Notes: generated by a model from the letters alone, not told the origin. A stretch of 64,000 bases of DNA from Leptospira abararensis (GCF_016918735.1 NZ_JAFFPR010000018.1:127232-191231); one strand, 5' to 3'. Shown: positions 47,661-58,253, counted from the stretch's first letter. Numbers and translations are program-made.

Positions 47661-49046
47661 TTAAAACCTAGAAAAATCGACAATCCCCAATAGGTGTAAA
47701 ATAAGTCCCCCAACCGTCACAAAAAAGGTCCATGCGATGATGGAAATGATCCCTCCCACTTTTAACATCTCGACACTTCTGATTCCACCATAACTGAAAG
47801 CCAAAGCATTGGGTGGAGTGGATACAGGAAGAGGCATGGCAAGGGATGCACCAATAGTAGCGCCGATGGCAGCTGGCAAAATGAGATGAGTGGGTAAACC
47901 CATAGTGATAGGAAGAATCAAATTGGCAACACTGGTGTTACTTAAAAAACAAGAAAGCCCAAGGGAAAGGATGGAAAAAAACAAAAACAATCCCAACTGA
48001 CCAGAATCACCTAACATAAATAGTTGGACAAAATGTTTGGCAAGGCCTGTTTCTTCAAAAGCTTTTCCAAGAGCAATTCCTCCCCCCATAAGAATGAGCA
48101 CATCCCAAGAAAGGTTTCGAAATTCTTTTAAATCTAAAAGTCGAAATCCAAAAAAAACAATCACTGGAAATAAAGCCACAGTTCCATTGGACACTCCATG
48201 CCAATCAGAGGAAATCCATCCAATGATTGTAATTGCGATGATCCCCAACGCAAACGAACGATCTCGTTTGGATAATGATGGATTCACATCCGATACTTGA
48301 ATGGAAGCTGTTGAATTCCCTGATTTGTCTTTTTTTAAGTACACAATGTACAAAAGAATAGCAAGTGCCAATACGGAGAGGATGAAAACTGGAAAAGCAA
48401 ATCCCATCCAATTTAAAAATCCAATTTCTAATCCTCTTTCTTGTAAGTATCCAATCCCTATCACATTGGGAAGAGTTCCTACTGGAGTTCCAATTCCACC
48501 CAAGTTTGCAGAAAAAGGAACAATGAAAAGAAGTGATTTTCGTAAAGGATTGTTCTCTTCCAAAGACTTCATCATCGAAGAAACCAAACCCAACATCATC
48601 GCCGCAGTAGCAGTATTGTTCATAAAGCAGGATAAAAAGGCAGTGGCAAAACCTAAGGAAAGAACCAGTAAAAAGGCAGAACCTTTTGTTTTTCGAATCA
48701 CAAACCGAGCAATGGAGGAATCCAATCCATAGGATGTAATTGCCGAAGAGATTACAAATCCACCTAAGAATAGTAAAATGGTCTCAGAAAAATAACAAGA
48801 AAGGAAAGTAATCGTTTTTGGTGCCCCAGGCCCCCAAGCCGGAATTAACCAGACTAGTTCTAAAAATAGAACTAAAAAGCCCGTAACATAGAGAGGAAAA
48901 AGTTCTGTCACCCAAAGAAAGGAAACTAGTAAGGCAATTGCCAAATTGATCTCTTGAGGCCTGCTTAGACCGAGCCAGTTTTGGTACCACCCGAAGAGGG
49001 CAGGAATCACGGCAAGACTTGAAAATACAATACCAGCTCTAATCAT
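47661..49046 (-). CDS. SLC13/DASS family anion:Na+ symporter
   Basis: 461-residue inner-membrane protein with 11-12 helices. The two SNT-like signatures of the family are visible as FMNNTATAAMMLG and FLSNTSVANLILPI, which bind Na+ and carboxylate in VcINDY. It probably imports dicarboxylates, citrate or sulfate; substrate cannot be told. Divergent from the 49.1 kb fusion gene. Confidence 0.9.
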   Translation of the reverse strand: MIRAGIVFSSLAVIPALFGWYQNWLGLSRPQEINLAIALLVSFLWVTELFPLYVTGFLVLFLELVWLIPAWGPGAPKTITFLSCYFSETILLFLGGFVISSAITSYGLDSSIARFVIRKTKGSAFLLVLSLGFATAFLSCFMNNTATAAMMLGLVSSMMKSLEENNPLRKSLLFIVPFSANLGGIGTPVGTLPNVIGIGYLQERGLEIGFLNWMGFAFPVFILSVLALAILLYIVYLKKDKSGNSTASIQVSDVNPSLSKRDRSFALGIIAITIIGWISSDWHGVSNGTVALFPVIVFFGFRLLDLKEFRNLSWDVLILMGGGIALGKAFEETGLAKHFVQLFMLGDSGQLGLFLFFSILSLGLSCFLSNTSVANLILPITMGLPTHLILPAAIGATIGASLAMPLPVSTPPNALAFSYGGIRSVEMLKVGGIISIIAWTFFVTVGGLILHLLGIVDFSRF

Positions 49047-49153
49047 TGTGACTTGACGATTTACACTCTCCTGATACTTTTTCGATAGACTCGAATCGTT
49101 TCAAGCAAACAAATAAAGTGAGATTTCCCCTCGATTCGTAATGTTCATTTTTT

Positions 49154-51574
49154 ATGCAAATAGCCTATAACGACTTAAAACACGCAGTTCTGGGAAGCGG
49201 CCCTATGGGTATTATCATCGCTTCCGTTTTAGCACAGAAGTACGACCCCATTACCCTCTGGATCCCGGACAAAGAATTGGTAGAGGTTTTAAAAAAACGC
49301 CGCCAAACAGAGATTATGGGAAAGACAATCGATCTTCCTGACCATATCGACATCGTGTCCAGTTTGGATTCGTTTGGACGGGATGATTGGGTTTTTCATG
49401 TGGCCGTCCCTTCTCGGTCTTTTTTGGATAGTGTTCATGCACTTATGGAAGTTTTAGAACCCACCAATAGTTATGTGTTTTCTTTTTTGACCAAGGGAAT
49501 TTTGGATTCTAAAAACAGAAAAAAAACTGGGTTCATTACTTACTCGCAATACTTACAAAATTACTTAAAGGAAAGAAATTTTTCCAATGCCTCAGTGGCA
49601 GTGGTGAATGGCCCTTCACTTTTAGGAGAGATTTTAGAAGAAAAACTTAGTTTTTTTAATATTGGTTCTTATGAAAAACAAACCTCAGAATTCCTTTCTG
49701 AAGTACTAACTTCAAACTTTAACAATACATCGGTTACCGATGATGTAGTAGGAATGGAAATCGTAGGTGTAGCCAAAAATCCAATGGCAATCGCGAGTGG
49801 GATTGTATCACTTATGCCACGTTACGGTGCCAACTTACTCGGTGAAATATTATCCGTAGGATTCCAAGAAGTAAGAGACCTGGCGATGCGTTACGGCGCA
49901 AGACCGGACACCGTGATGGGAAGATCCGGTCTTGCCGATTTTATCACCACGGCCACGAGTAACAAAAGTAGAAACCGAGGATTTGGTCAAAAAATTGTAG
50001 GCGAACTTTTGTCAGGTGGAGAGAAGCTAAGTATCAAAGATCGAATTGAAATTTTCTTTGCTCCCAGATCCTTTATCGAAAGAGAATCAACCAAGTGGCA
50101 TGATAACGTAGAAGGAACTTATGCACTGAGTATCCTTATCGAACTTGCCAATGAAATTCGCCTACCCTTCACATTACATAGAACACTATTTGATGTTCTG
50201 ACAAGAAAACAACAGCCAGATGCCCTAGTTGATTTGATTTGTGGTAAAAAAACAGAATCTAAAAGCATTCCACTCGTTGTACAAAAGAAAGTTGGACTTA
50301 ACTTAACCTCAGGAATTGATTTTCAAAACCTACTTGTTGATCGGATTTTAAAACATATCAGTAATGTTCCAGGAACAGTGACACGAGTCAAAAAACAATC
50401 CTCTGCTGTGATTGAATCCACTCAAAAACGACTGACCAAAGCCACTCGTAAAAAACAAAAACTGGATGAAGTGAAGTTTGAAGCGGAATTAGAAATTTGG
50501 CAACGGTTCCATAATTGCCAAAAAGATGAAGAAAACACTTTGGTGAAAGAACTCGTTCGATTTTATGTAACAGAAATTGCCGACAACTATAGCCCCACAG
50601 TCAGAGAATCGGTTCTTCGTTTTGTAGCTCCCATCCGTCTTTTCTCTGGTGGTTTTTTGAAAGGATCCATGATCCCTCACATTGGTGGTAAAACGGAAGT
50701 AGTCAAAGCACTCTCTTCAAAATACAATTTGTTGTATGCTCCCACTCATAGATCTCACTTGGATTCGGTGGAAGTTGCTTATTCGTTATTTCATTTAGGA
50801 CTACCTGTACCTCGTTATGCGGCTGGAATCAATTTAATGTCCAATCCGTTTTGGGAATGGATGTTAAAGTCTCTTGGCGCTTATGCAGTGGATCGAGAAA
50901 GAACAAGAAATAGTTTGTATTTAGAGTGCCTCACTCTCTATTCGCAAGTGATGTTAGAACAAGGAATTCCCTCCCTTGTTTATCCCGAAGGAACTCGTTC
51001 TCGTACAGGTGCCATTGTGCCAGTCAAAACAGGACTACTCACAACAGCAGTGAATGCATTTCGCAGTTCAGGAACAGAGATAGTGATTGTTCCTATTTCT
51101 GTCTCTTATGAAACCGTTCCCGAAGACAACCAGTTCTGTAATATGCCGGAAGAGTTAGGAATGGCAGGATTTCTTGCCAAACGAACCAATGTGTATGTTG
51201 AGTTTTGTGATCCGATTCCGATTTCTGAATATGCTCATACGGAAGATCCGACACTTGAGCTCAGTTACCGAATCACCAAAGGTTGGAAACAATACCATAA
51301 AATTCTACCGAACCAAATTGTTGCCAAAATTCTAGCGGAAAATGATTTTTCTGTCGAACTCTCACAGAGTACCATGTTAGTCGAAGATTTTATTTCCCGT
51401 CATGATGGAAATTATCTAATCAAAGATCCAGAAGAAGTATGGGACAAAGGTAGAAAGATTTTGGAAAAACGAAAGATGATCGAAGAATCCAATCGTGTCA
51501 TCCATTCTAAAAATGATGCTCTATTACTTTATTATGCGAGTATGATCCCAGAAGACGAAGATAAAAAATATTAA
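49154..51574 (+). CDS. Fusion: glycerol-3-phosphate dehydrogenase-like plus PlsB-like acyltransferase
   Basis: 806 residues in one uninterrupted frame. The N-terminal third (1-330) is GpsA-like: NAD loop LGSGPMG near 13-19, GPSLLGEI, and VGVAKNPMAIASGI with the catalytic Lys, ending in MGRSGLADFITTATSNKSRNRGFG. A Lys-rich linker (about 400-445) follows. The C-terminal half is a glycerolipid acyltransferase: HRSHLD (532-537, H-x4-D block), VYPEGTRSRTG near 608 (block III) and VPISVSYETVPED (block IV). The protein could both make sn-glycerol 3-phosphate and acylate it, joining the first steps of phospholipid synthesis. No signal peptide; membrane association would be peripheral. Confidence 0.85.
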   Translation: MQIAYNDLKHAVLGSGPMGIIIASVLAQKYDPITLWIPDKELVEVLKKRRQTEIMGKTIDLPDHIDIVSSLDSFGRDDWVFHVAVPSRSFLDSVHALMEVLEPTNSYVFSFLTKGILDSKNRKKTGFITYSQYLQNYLKERNFSNASVAVVNGPSLLGEILEEKLSFFNIGSYEKQTSEFLSEVLTSNFNNTSVTDDVVGMEIVGVAKNPMAIASGIVSLMPRYGANLLGEILSVGFQEVRDLAMRYGARPDTVMGRSGLADFITTATSNKSRNRGFGQKIVGELLSGGEKLSIKDRIEIFFAPRSFIERESTKWHDNVEGTYALSILIELANEIRLPFTLHRTLFDVLTRKQQPDALVDLICGKKTESKSIPLVVQKKVGLNLTSGIDFQNLLVDRILKHISNVPGTVTRVKKQSSAVIESTQKRLTKATRKKQKLDEVKFEAELEIWQRFHNCQKDEENTLVKELVRFYVTEIADNYSPTVRESVLRFVAPIRLFSGGFLKGSMIPHIGGKTEVVKALSSKYNLLYAPTHRSHLDSVEVAYSLFHLGLPVPRYAAGINLMSNPFWEWMLKSLGAYAVDRERTRNSLYLECLTLYSQVMLEQGIPSLVYPEGTRSRTGAIVPVKTGLLTTAVNAFRSSGTEIVIVPISVSYETVPEDNQFCNMPEELGMAGFLAKRTNVYVEFCDPIPISEYAHTEDPTLELSYRITKGWKQYHKILPNQIVAKILAENDFSVELSQSTMLVEDFISRHDGNYLIKDPEEVWDKGRKILEKRKMIEESNRVIHSKNDALLLYYASMIPEDEDKKY

Positions 51575-51575
51575 A

Positions 51576-51606
51576 TAAAAATCAATGGATCGATGATTCG
51601 ATCCAT
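51576..51606 (-). terminator. Terminator of the 55.6-51.6 kb minus-strand operon
   Basis: A perfect 9-bp stem (ATGGATCGA at 51585-51593 with TCGATCCAT at 51598-51606, loop TGAT). Read on the minus strand it is followed by TGATTTTTATTT, a good T run, so it ends the thioesterase-like gene. Confidence 0.7.
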
Positions 51607-51626
51607 CATTCATTTTCTGTTATCCT

Positions 51627-52109
51627 TTATCCGTTCTGGACGGGGAGCCTTCCCCGTTTGCGAATGTAAACAGTCTTTTCAAGTTTCGCAATCACTTCCC
51701 CTGCTTCGTTTTTTACATCCGTTGTAAATAGATAGTCCCCTTTTTTTTTCGCTTCGATTTCTTCTTTGATCCTTTCGATTTCGGAATCGGAAATGCGGAA
51801 CTCAGCAATGACCTTACCCATTCCCGGTTTGATAAAAATCATATTACCTGCTTTGTCCCAAACAATATAATCGGATCCGAGTCTTTCCAAAAGGATTAAC
51901 ATAAAAAAGGGATCACACATCGAATACAATGATCCGCCGAAATGAACGCCCACATAATTTCTGTTATAGAATCGTAAGTTCATTTCCGAACGAAAATAAG
52001 AAAAGTCTTTTGCAATTTCTTTGATGCGAATACCAGCTCCCACATACGGTGGATAGAAGTTAAATAACCAAATTTTCAATCTTTTTTTCCAAGAGATCTT
52101 CTTCATCAA
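51627..52109 (-). CDS. DUF4442 (hotdog-fold, thioesterase-like) protein
   Basis: 160 residues. The central pattern LRFYNRNYVGVHFGGSLYSMCDPFFMLILLERLG resembles hotdog-fold thioesterases of the DUF4442/PaaI group, where the N-x-x-G-x-x-H-GG turn begins the long helix. It overlaps the DMT transporter gene by four bases and is last in the operon with acyl-CoA dehydrogenase, which fits acyl-CoA hydrolysis. Activity is inferred. Confidence 0.8.
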   Translation of the reverse strand: MMKKISWKKRLKIWLFNFYPPYVGAGIRIKEIAKDFSYFRSEMNLRFYNRNYVGVHFGGSLYSMCDPFFMLILLERLGSDYIVWDKAGNMIFIKPGMGKVIAEFRISDSEIERIKEEIEAKKKGDYLFTTDVKNEAGEVIAKLEKTVYIRKRGRLPVQNG

Positions 52110-52999
52110 AGATTCGGTTCCTTCCTTTTTTGTTTCGAATTGATTAAATACACAGCAAGAATGGCCAAAGCTCCACCAATGATTACAGGAATTTGAACCA
52201 CTTCATCTAATATTAAAAAACTACTCAAATACGCAGAGAGAGGAACGATAAAAATGAAACTACTCGCAATTTCTGAACCAAGCCTAGTGGCAGCATAAAA
52301 ATAAACGGTGGTTCCAAAAGTAGTCGAGATCACTGTCAAATAAAAGATTGAAGCCCAGAAATCAAAGCCCAACTCCCATACCATCCAAAAATTAGGATCA
52401 TTGAAACAAAATAGGAATTCAATGACCGAACCCACCGCATAAACATAAAAACTATAGGTAACAGGAGACATTGATTTTCCAGTGGATTGGCTATTGAGAG
52501 AAAGTGTGGCCCAAACAAAAGAACATAACAAAAAGAATAAATTTCCAGATAACAATAGATAGTCGATGCTGATCTTCCAAACTTGTAAAATCACAAGGCC
52601 ACCCATAAATCCAAAAAACAAACCAATGACTTGTCTTTTGGAAATTCGTTTTTTCTGCACCAAAACAACGATAAAAAAAGTAACAATGGGATTGAGAGTG
52701 GTGACAAGGACTCCACCTGCCCCGGGAAGTCCATTCTTGAGGCCCAGAAAAAAGAATTGGTTGTAGAAGGTATAAATGATTCCACCGATAAGGACATTCC
52801 AATAGTCTTTTCCTGTTTTGAGTTTAAAGGGAATTCGCATCACAAATAGCAAGGGAATGACAGAAAGGAAGGTGGCGAGAAACCTCCAGAAAACCAAAAC
52901 GGAAACAGGAACTGTTCCTGCGATCATTTTGCCAATGGGCCAAGAAATTCCCCAAGAGACCATAGCGAGTATGAGTAGGAGTAAAAATTTTATATTCAA
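52106..52999 (-). CDS. DMT-superfamily (EamA) transporter
   Basis: 297 residues with ten hydrophobic helices arranged as two EamA repeats, beginning FLLLLILAMVSWGISWPIGKMI with the repeat-typical W-G-x-x-x-P. Exports metabolites such as amino acids; substrate unknown. Overlaps both neighbours by four bases. Confidence 0.9.
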   Translation of the reverse strand: MNIKFLLLLILAMVSWGISWPIGKMIAGTVPVSVLVFWRFLATFLSVIPLLFVMRIPFKLKTGKDYWNVLIGGIIYTFYNQFFFLGLKNGLPGAGGVLVTTLNPIVTFFIVVLVQKKRISKRQVIGLFFGFMGGLVILQVWKISIDYLLLSGNLFFLLCSFVWATLSLNSQSTGKSMSPVTYSFYVYAVGSVIEFLFCFNDPNFWMVWELGFDFWASIFYLTVISTTFGTTVYFYAATRLGSEIASSFIFIVPLSAYLSSFLILDEVVQIPVIIGGALAILAVYLINSKQKRKEPNL

Positions 53000-53904
53000 A
53001 TGTAGTTTCCTTTCAACAAAAAGTTGAGAACGTATGTGGTGCCAAAGGAAATAGGAATTCCAATTCCCAACATAAGGCTTGCTAAATGGGGAGAAATATT
53101 TTTTTCAATGGTAATCACTGTGGAAGTGACCATAGGTGCCATGGCCGATTCCAAAACAATGGTTTGGTAAAGAAGGGTATCTTCTTTTAAGGGAGAATAG
53201 ATCCAATACACAAAGAGTGGGGCTAGGATCAGTTTAAAACCAAGGCCTAATACCAGAACTCTACCGTGACCTGCGATGGTTCTCATATCCAACATAAACC
53301 CTACAGATACTAAGGCAAGTGGGGTAAGGGTGTCGCCTAACCTTAGTAAAACTAATTTTACGGCATCTGGATAAACAAATTGGCGAGTGAGGACGGCAAC
53401 AAACAAAGCATAGATGGGAGCAAATCCCAAAACTCGTTTGATGAGTATTACCAAATTCCATTTTCCATCCATAGCAAGGGATGCTAATATGATTCCCGGA
53501 AAACTGAGGACCATAAAAGTTCCCAATTGATCCGCTAAAATTCCATATCCAAGGGATTCTTTTCCTAAATAGGTTTCGAGTAGCGGAAATCCAACAAAAG
53601 AAGTATTACCAAGACCAGCCGTTAACACCAAACAGACGGCCGTGTGGAACTTTAAAACCTTTAGTTTGTACAATCCAAGAAAAAAAACTACAGCGATCCC
53701 GAAGACAAACCATGGCATGGAGGAAGGCAAAAGAGATGTCGCATCCACTTTTAATTCATGGACATGATACAAAACAAGAGAAGGCAAAGATATAAACAGA
53801 ATAAACCCATTTAACACTTTAGGAGTGGATTCTGGAAACTGGGGCAATCTTCGAAAAAATAACCCGAGTCCAAAACAAATTCCCAACAGTAAAAAGTTTT
53901 CCAT
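52996..53904 (-). CDS. AEC family (auxin efflux carrier-like) permease
   Basis: 302 residues with ten predicted helices, N-in pattern of the AEC/BART superfamily: NTSFVGFPLLETYLG is the crossover helix region and the C-terminal block ends MAPMVTSTVITIEKNISPHLASLMLGIGIPISF. Bacterial members move malate, amino acids or other small acids. Three bases after the acyl-CoA dehydrogenase gene. Confidence 0.9.
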   Translation of the reverse strand: MENFLLLGICFGLGLFFRRLPQFPESTPKVLNGFILFISLPSLVLYHVHELKVDATSLLPSSMPWFVFGIAVVFFLGLYKLKVLKFHTAVCLVLTAGLGNTSFVGFPLLETYLGKESLGYGILADQLGTFMVLSFPGIILASLAMDGKWNLVILIKRVLGFAPIYALFVAVLTRQFVYPDAVKLVLLRLGDTLTPLALVSVGFMLDMRTIAGHGRVLVLGLGFKLILAPLFVYWIYSPLKEDTLLYQTIVLESAMAPMVTSTVITIEKNISPHLASLMLGIGIPISFGTTYVLNFLLKGNYI

Positions 53905-53907
53905 ATT

Positions 53908-55623
53908 CTAAAAAGAAAGAAAGGTCTCTATGGCCTTCGAATCAAAAAACACCCCATCTTTTTGTCTAGGCGCTTCGAGTCCATCACGGACCATCTCTGC
54001 ATATCCATTGGCAAAGTGTAGATACTTTGTTGGTAGTTTCCTTTCGCTATCATGTGCTGCCTGTTCGATAAACTCAGCCAGTAAAAACACTTGGTAGGTG
54101 ACATCAGCGATGTAGACACGGTTCATATCTTTCCAATCTTTAGATTGGTTTTTCACAGAGTCTTCCAATTCTTTCCGTTTGGATTGGAACACAGAAAATG
54201 CATTTTTTAATTCGGGATACTCGTTTGCTTTCTTTGTTAAATCATCTAACAAAGTTTGGAATGCCGTATATACTTTTGGTTTTTGCAAAGCATGCAAACA
54301 ATGATCGGTAATGATGAGATGAGTCCCTTCCCAAGTTTCATTGATGATGGAATCATTATGAAGGCGAGGAAGTGGAGAAAAGTCTCCAATGATCCCATTC
54401 CCACCGAGAGTGAGGATGGCTTTTTGCGTGATATAACTTGCCTGCGAAGAAGATTTATACTTCATTAGGGGAACTGTAATCTCTGCAGCATCGTCACCCT
54501 TTTCGGCAAGATTGGCAGAGCGAAAGTTCACAAAACAATTTCCTGTTTGTAAAATTTGCATCTCCGCTAAGGTCTTGGTAAAGGAAGGAAATTCTAAAAT
54601 CTTTTTTCCATAGGCAGTGCGATACTTTGCATATTCGGATGCTTCCATCACAGACCTTCTTGCGTTTCCACTGGAACCAAGTCCCACATGCAATCGAGAG
54701 GTTTTGATGATGTAACGAATGAGATTTACCAGTCCGTGACCTGGCCGACCAAACTCTTCTGCTTCCACTCGGTCATAAATAATTTCTACAGTGAGTTTTC
54801 CACGAGAACCTATGATGTCTTTTTTACGTAAGATATGGTGCCCGTTAAGTTCTCCATTTTCTTTGATCCTCGGAACAAGAAACATACCGACTGTATTTGT
54901 CCCTTCCATTTTTGCGGTTGTGACCCAAAGGTCACCGGGATTGGAACAAAACCATTTTTCACCAGTTAACTCCCATTTGCCGCTCGGAAGTTTTTTAGCA
55001 ATCGTGCGGTTGGCAGAAACATTACTTCCTCCCACTCTTTCTGTTACATATTGGCCTGCCATAAAATGAGAAGAACTTCCCTTACCCGCAACAAGTGGTA
55101 GGTATTTTTTCTTTTGTTCTTCTGTTCCAATTTTTTTAAGTGCTAAAATGATTCCATCTGTCATTGCCAATGGACAGGCAACTCCACCCTCTCCGTTCAT
55201 ATTCATCAAATAGGTGAGCGCATAACGGTGGATATGTGTGAAATCAAATTTCCATTCGGGATGGAAATCTAAATTCACCACACCATGGTCATACGAGATC
55301 TTTCGTGCTAATTTTTGTTCTTCGGAATATTTAATAAAATCGATTCGTTTGCCCGTTCGGTCATATTTAACAACCTCTCCGTATTTTCCTTCTTTGTGGC
55401 ACTCTTCTGTGAGTTCATCCAAGATTCCCCCCACAAGTTCCCCATACTTTCGGATGTGATCTTCCATCGCTTTTTTATGTTCTGGCGTATAGGATTCTGA
55501 ATAACGGTGAACCATCCTTTGTAAGGCGGGGTCCATTTCATAAAAATTCTTACCGCGAACTCCCTTGTATTCGGAAATATCGAATGGTTGTAAGGAAGGA
55601 TGTTCAGAAATATGGTGGCTCAT
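53908..55623 (-). CDS. Acyl-CoA dehydrogenase family protein
   Basis: 571 residues. FAD enzyme with the middle beta-domain motif ([29 protein letters not shown]) and the C-terminal helical domain ([61 protein letters not shown]). The extra length and motifs put it near the DmdC/AidB-like branch of the family. The ETWEGTH segment is where the catalytic Glu lies in many members. First gene of a four-gene operon with two transporters and a thioesterase-like protein, which suggests acyl-CoA handling. Confidence 0.9.
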   Translation of the reverse strand: MSHHISEHPSLQPFDISEYKGVRGKNFYEMDPALQRMVHRYSESYTPEHKKAMEDHIRKYGELVGGILDELTEECHKEGKYGEVVKYDRTGKRIDFIKYSEEQKLARKISYDHGVVNLDFHPEWKFDFTHIHRYALTYLMNMNGEGGVACPLAMTDGIILALKKIGTEEQKKKYLPLVAGKGSSSHFMAGQYVTERVGGSNVSANRTIAKKLPSGKWELTGEKWFCSNPGDLWVTTAKMEGTNTVGMFLVPRIKENGELNGHHILRKKDIIGSRGKLTVEIIYDRVEAEEFGRPGHGLVNLIRYIIKTSRLHVGLGSSGNARRSVMEASEYAKYRTAYGKKILEFPSFTKTLAEMQILQTGNCFVNFRSANLAEKGDDAAEITVPLMKYKSSSQASYITQKAILTLGGNGIIGDFSPLPRLHNDSIINETWEGTHLIITDHCLHALQKPKVYTAFQTLLDDLTKKANEYPELKNAFSVFQSKRKELEDSVKNQSKDWKDMNRVYIADVTYQVFLLAEFIEQAAHDSERKLPTKYLHFANGYAEMVRDGLEAPRQKDGVFFDSKAIETFLSF

Positions 55624-55704
55624 TCTTCCAGTTCAAAAAAAGGAATAGGATTCACTAGCAAAAAAGTCGCCCAAGTTTGAAATTGACTCTAGAGTTGATT
55701 CTTT

Positions 55705-56577
55705 ATGGTTCAAAGAGTGGAAACGAGAAAATCCAAACAAATTCTGCACGATGTCATATTCGAACTGCAGAACGTTTCTGAGTCGATGCAATGGTTTTTG
55801 TCCTATGACCGGCTTTCGGAACTTTTGGAAATCAGAAAGGAAGAATGCCTTCGTAAAGTTTATCAATTCAAATCCGCAAAACCACAAATGACACTCTCGG
55901 GTGGTTTCCATGAAGTGGATGGGGATCTACTCGTGGATTTTCTCGCCTGGATTTTAGAATTGGATGAAGTCGCAGAAGACTTTCTAAAAGGCGGAATCTT
56001 TTTTAGTGAACGTCCGTTATTTGAACTTCGCGAATCTTATAAATCACTCATTCAAAAAACTGTCGCCAACCACAAATTAGACCGCGAACTCATTTTACTT
56101 TTAACAGCGGCGACTGTTGATTTTGATGATGCCATTGATTCTTATTTGATGGATAAATTCGAAATTGATTTTTTTGTGAGAAGGTCCATCCACCAGTTTT
56201 TAGAAAAGTTCGATATCCATCCCGAATTTGGTGCCGAAGAATTTTTATACGAATATCTAAAAAGTCTGATCCCCACAAAAATTTTGAACTTCCGAGACAT
56301 CACCCGTGAATTTAGAGATAGAACCTACTATGAGTTATATGGTCGATTTCGCGAAGCCAAAAAGAAAAAGAAGAAAATTGTAAAAACAGTTTCGATCGAA
56401 CTGAAAGACCTACTTGCTTTTTTTGATTTAGAACCTGGTGCAGGGATCACTGATGTAAAAAAGAAATTCAAAGAACTATTAAAAAAATACCATCCAGACA
56501 TTAATAAAAAAGGGGAAGAGATGACAAAAAGAATTATATTAAAGTACAATCGTCTTGTCGAACTTCTAGGAACCTAA
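55705..56577 (+). CDS. C-terminal J-domain protein
   Basis: 290 residues. The last 55 residues (about 234-290) form a J domain: LLAFFDLEPGAGITDVKKKFKELLKKYHPDINKKGEEMTKRIILKYNRLVELL, with HPD at 263-265, so it should stimulate a DnaK. The rest is helical and acidic with no Gly/Phe region or zinc fingers, so it is not DnaJ or CbpA but a specialised co-chaperone. A Lys tract (about 220-228) separates the parts. The N-terminal 230 residues are not recognised. Confidence 0.82.
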   Translation: MVQRVETRKSKQILHDVIFELQNVSESMQWFLSYDRLSELLEIRKEECLRKVYQFKSAKPQMTLSGGFHEVDGDLLVDFLAWILELDEVAEDFLKGGIFFSERPLFELRESYKSLIQKTVANHKLDRELILLLTAATVDFDDAIDSYLMDKFEIDFFVRRSIHQFLEKFDIHPEFGAEEFLYEYLKSLIPTKILNFRDITREFRDRTYYELYGRFREAKKKKKKIVKTVSIELKDLLAFFDLEPGAGITDVKKKFKELLKKYHPDINKKGEEMTKRIILKYNRLVELLGT

Positions 56578-56600
56578 ATTACCAATTTCCAACCCGCATT

Positions 56601-57149
56601 CTATTTCAGTTTGATTTGAAAATGATACTTCACTCGAATTTCGTCCTTAGCTTTCATAAAAAGTAAAGAGGGGTTTTCTAATTCATATTCAGAAAATTTT
56701 ACAATTAACGATCCATCAATGTTTAATAATTGTAAATCCTCTGGGCTTACAATGGCCTCTGTAGTAAATTCCTTCGTCTTTCCATGAATAGTTAATTTCC
56801 CTTTTACCGTATAGGTTTTTTCCTTCAAGAGATTTACCGATTCGATTTTCACGAGTATATTTGGTGAATTTGGATATCCAAGTATTTCTTGGATGTGAGA
56901 ATCGCGGGCCTCATCTCCCGAAGAAATCTTTATAAGAGGAATCGTAATCAAAAACGTAGACTTTAACTTATATTGGTTTCCTAAGAATTGGATGTTTGGT
57001 TCTTCCATTTGGATTTCACCACAAACTCCCGTTACATTTTTTGTTGTATGGTCTACATAAAACTCAATATTTTTTTTAGTAACTTCTGCCGAAAAAATGT
57101 TTCCAACGTATAGGAATATAAAGAACGACAGTAAAATTTTTTGATTCAT
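56601..57149 (-). CDS. YceI-family periplasmic protein
   Basis: 182 residues from the ATG at 57149 (an ATG at 57164 adds five). Signal peptide to about residue 20 (IFLYVGNIFSA). The mature part matches the YceI lipocalin-like barrel: FYVDHTTKNVTGVCGEI, DEARDSHIQEILGYPNSPNILVKIESV and YTVKGKLTIHGKTKEFTTEA. The family binds polyisoprenoid or other amphipathic ligands. About 40 bases after the membrane protein gene. Confidence 0.88.
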   Translation of the reverse strand: MNQKILLSFFIFLYVGNIFSAEVTKKNIEFYVDHTTKNVTGVCGEIQMEEPNIQFLGNQYKLKSTFLITIPLIKISSGDEARDSHIQEILGYPNSPNILVKIESVNLLKEKTYTVKGKLTIHGKTKEFTTEAIVSPEDLQLLNIDGSLIVKFSEYELENPSLLFMKAKDEIRVKYHFQIKLK

Positions 57150-57206
57150 AGATCTGTATACCAACCTTCTAGATTAGACGTAACCACAAAAGACAATTGA
57201 AACCCT

Positions 57207-58253
57207 TTACTGTAAATAAATGATCCTACCGTCCCATTTATAAAACAAAGGATACAAAGTTGAAATGACTGGAGATAAGATTGCTAAACTGATCCATAAA
57301 TAGCGATCCCAAAACTTAGAACCTTTCCAAAATTCGATTGAGTATAAAATCAACACAGGTGTAGAAAGGATCGCAAACACACGATTGGTATCATAAGTTA
57401 ACATCGAAATTATATAACAAACAAAAATTACAAAAATGGAAATAGGCTTTCGATACATTAGGTAAATGACAAATGGCCAAAGTCCATGAAAGAGCCCAAC
57501 AGTTCCAAGAATCGGTTCTGAAACATTCATTCGAATGAATTCCCCACCAATCATATTAGAAAAAACAGAAACTCGAGTCTGGTTCCAAACCACATCCGTA
57601 GTAGAAAGAAGAAGAATCGAGAATAAGCCGTATAATATTGCCGAGGTGAAAGCAGGAAATAACAATAACTTCCATCTGGTCTTGTCTTCTAAAAATAAAA
57701 CCAATCCAACAATGGAAATCAAAACAATAAATTGAAAACAATGATTAGAAAAACCCAAAAAAAGAACGAGCGTCAAAAGGATCCACTTCCAACGAAAAGT
57801 CATTGGACCCAAAGAGATGATAATATAAAAGCTAATGAGTAAAAAAGTGATCGGATCAGAAAAACCAATCCAAGTTTTAAAAATCAAAAACAGTGGACTT
57901 GACGCAAGTAAAACTGCTAAACCAAACCCAAAGAACCAATGGAAACGATAAGTCACAAAACAAACCATGGAAACACCAGATACAATAGTTACAAAATCTA
58001 AAAGGGAAACAATATCCTCTGGTCTGGACACAAGGCCTGTTGCCCAAAGAAAAAAAGGTGTCAACCATTGGTCCCAAGGAGTATTTGCAGAAATAGGATT
58101 TAAACTTAAAAGATAAAAACCTGAATTATAAACTTTAGCTTCAAAAGAAGAGGCAAATAATTCTTTTGGTAACCATCTAAAAATAAAAATAGCAAATCCA
58201 ATCGTAAATAAACGCATTAAGTTGCAACGAGATTTTAATTCAACTAATTTCAT
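57207..58253 (-). CDS. Multi-spanning membrane protein, possibly GT-C-like
   Basis: 348 residues with about nine hydrophobic helices. The ISANTPWDQWLTPFFLW loop after the first helix has the acidic/aromatic look of the first periplasmic loop of GT-C glycosyltransferases, but no clear D-x-D/E signature is visible. It overlaps the SanA-like gene by four bases and precedes YceI. The GT-C idea is a weak inference; it may be any membrane enzyme. Confidence 0.6.
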   Translation of the reverse strand: MKLVELKSRCNLMRLFTIGFAIFIFRWLPKELFASSFEAKVYNSGFYLLSLNPISANTPWDQWLTPFFLWATGLVSRPEDIVSLLDFVTIVSGVSMVCFVTYRFHWFFGFGLAVLLASSPLFLIFKTWIGFSDPITFLLISFYIIISLGPMTFRWKWILLTLVLFLGFSNHCFQFIVLISIVGLVLFLEDKTRWKLLLFPAFTSAILYGLFSILLLSTTDVVWNQTRVSVFSNMIGGEFIRMNVSEPILGTVGLFHGLWPFVIYLMYRKPISIFVIFVCYIISMLTYDTNRVFAILSTPVLILYSIEFWKGSKFWDRYLWISLAILSPVISTLYPLFYKWDGRIIYLQ

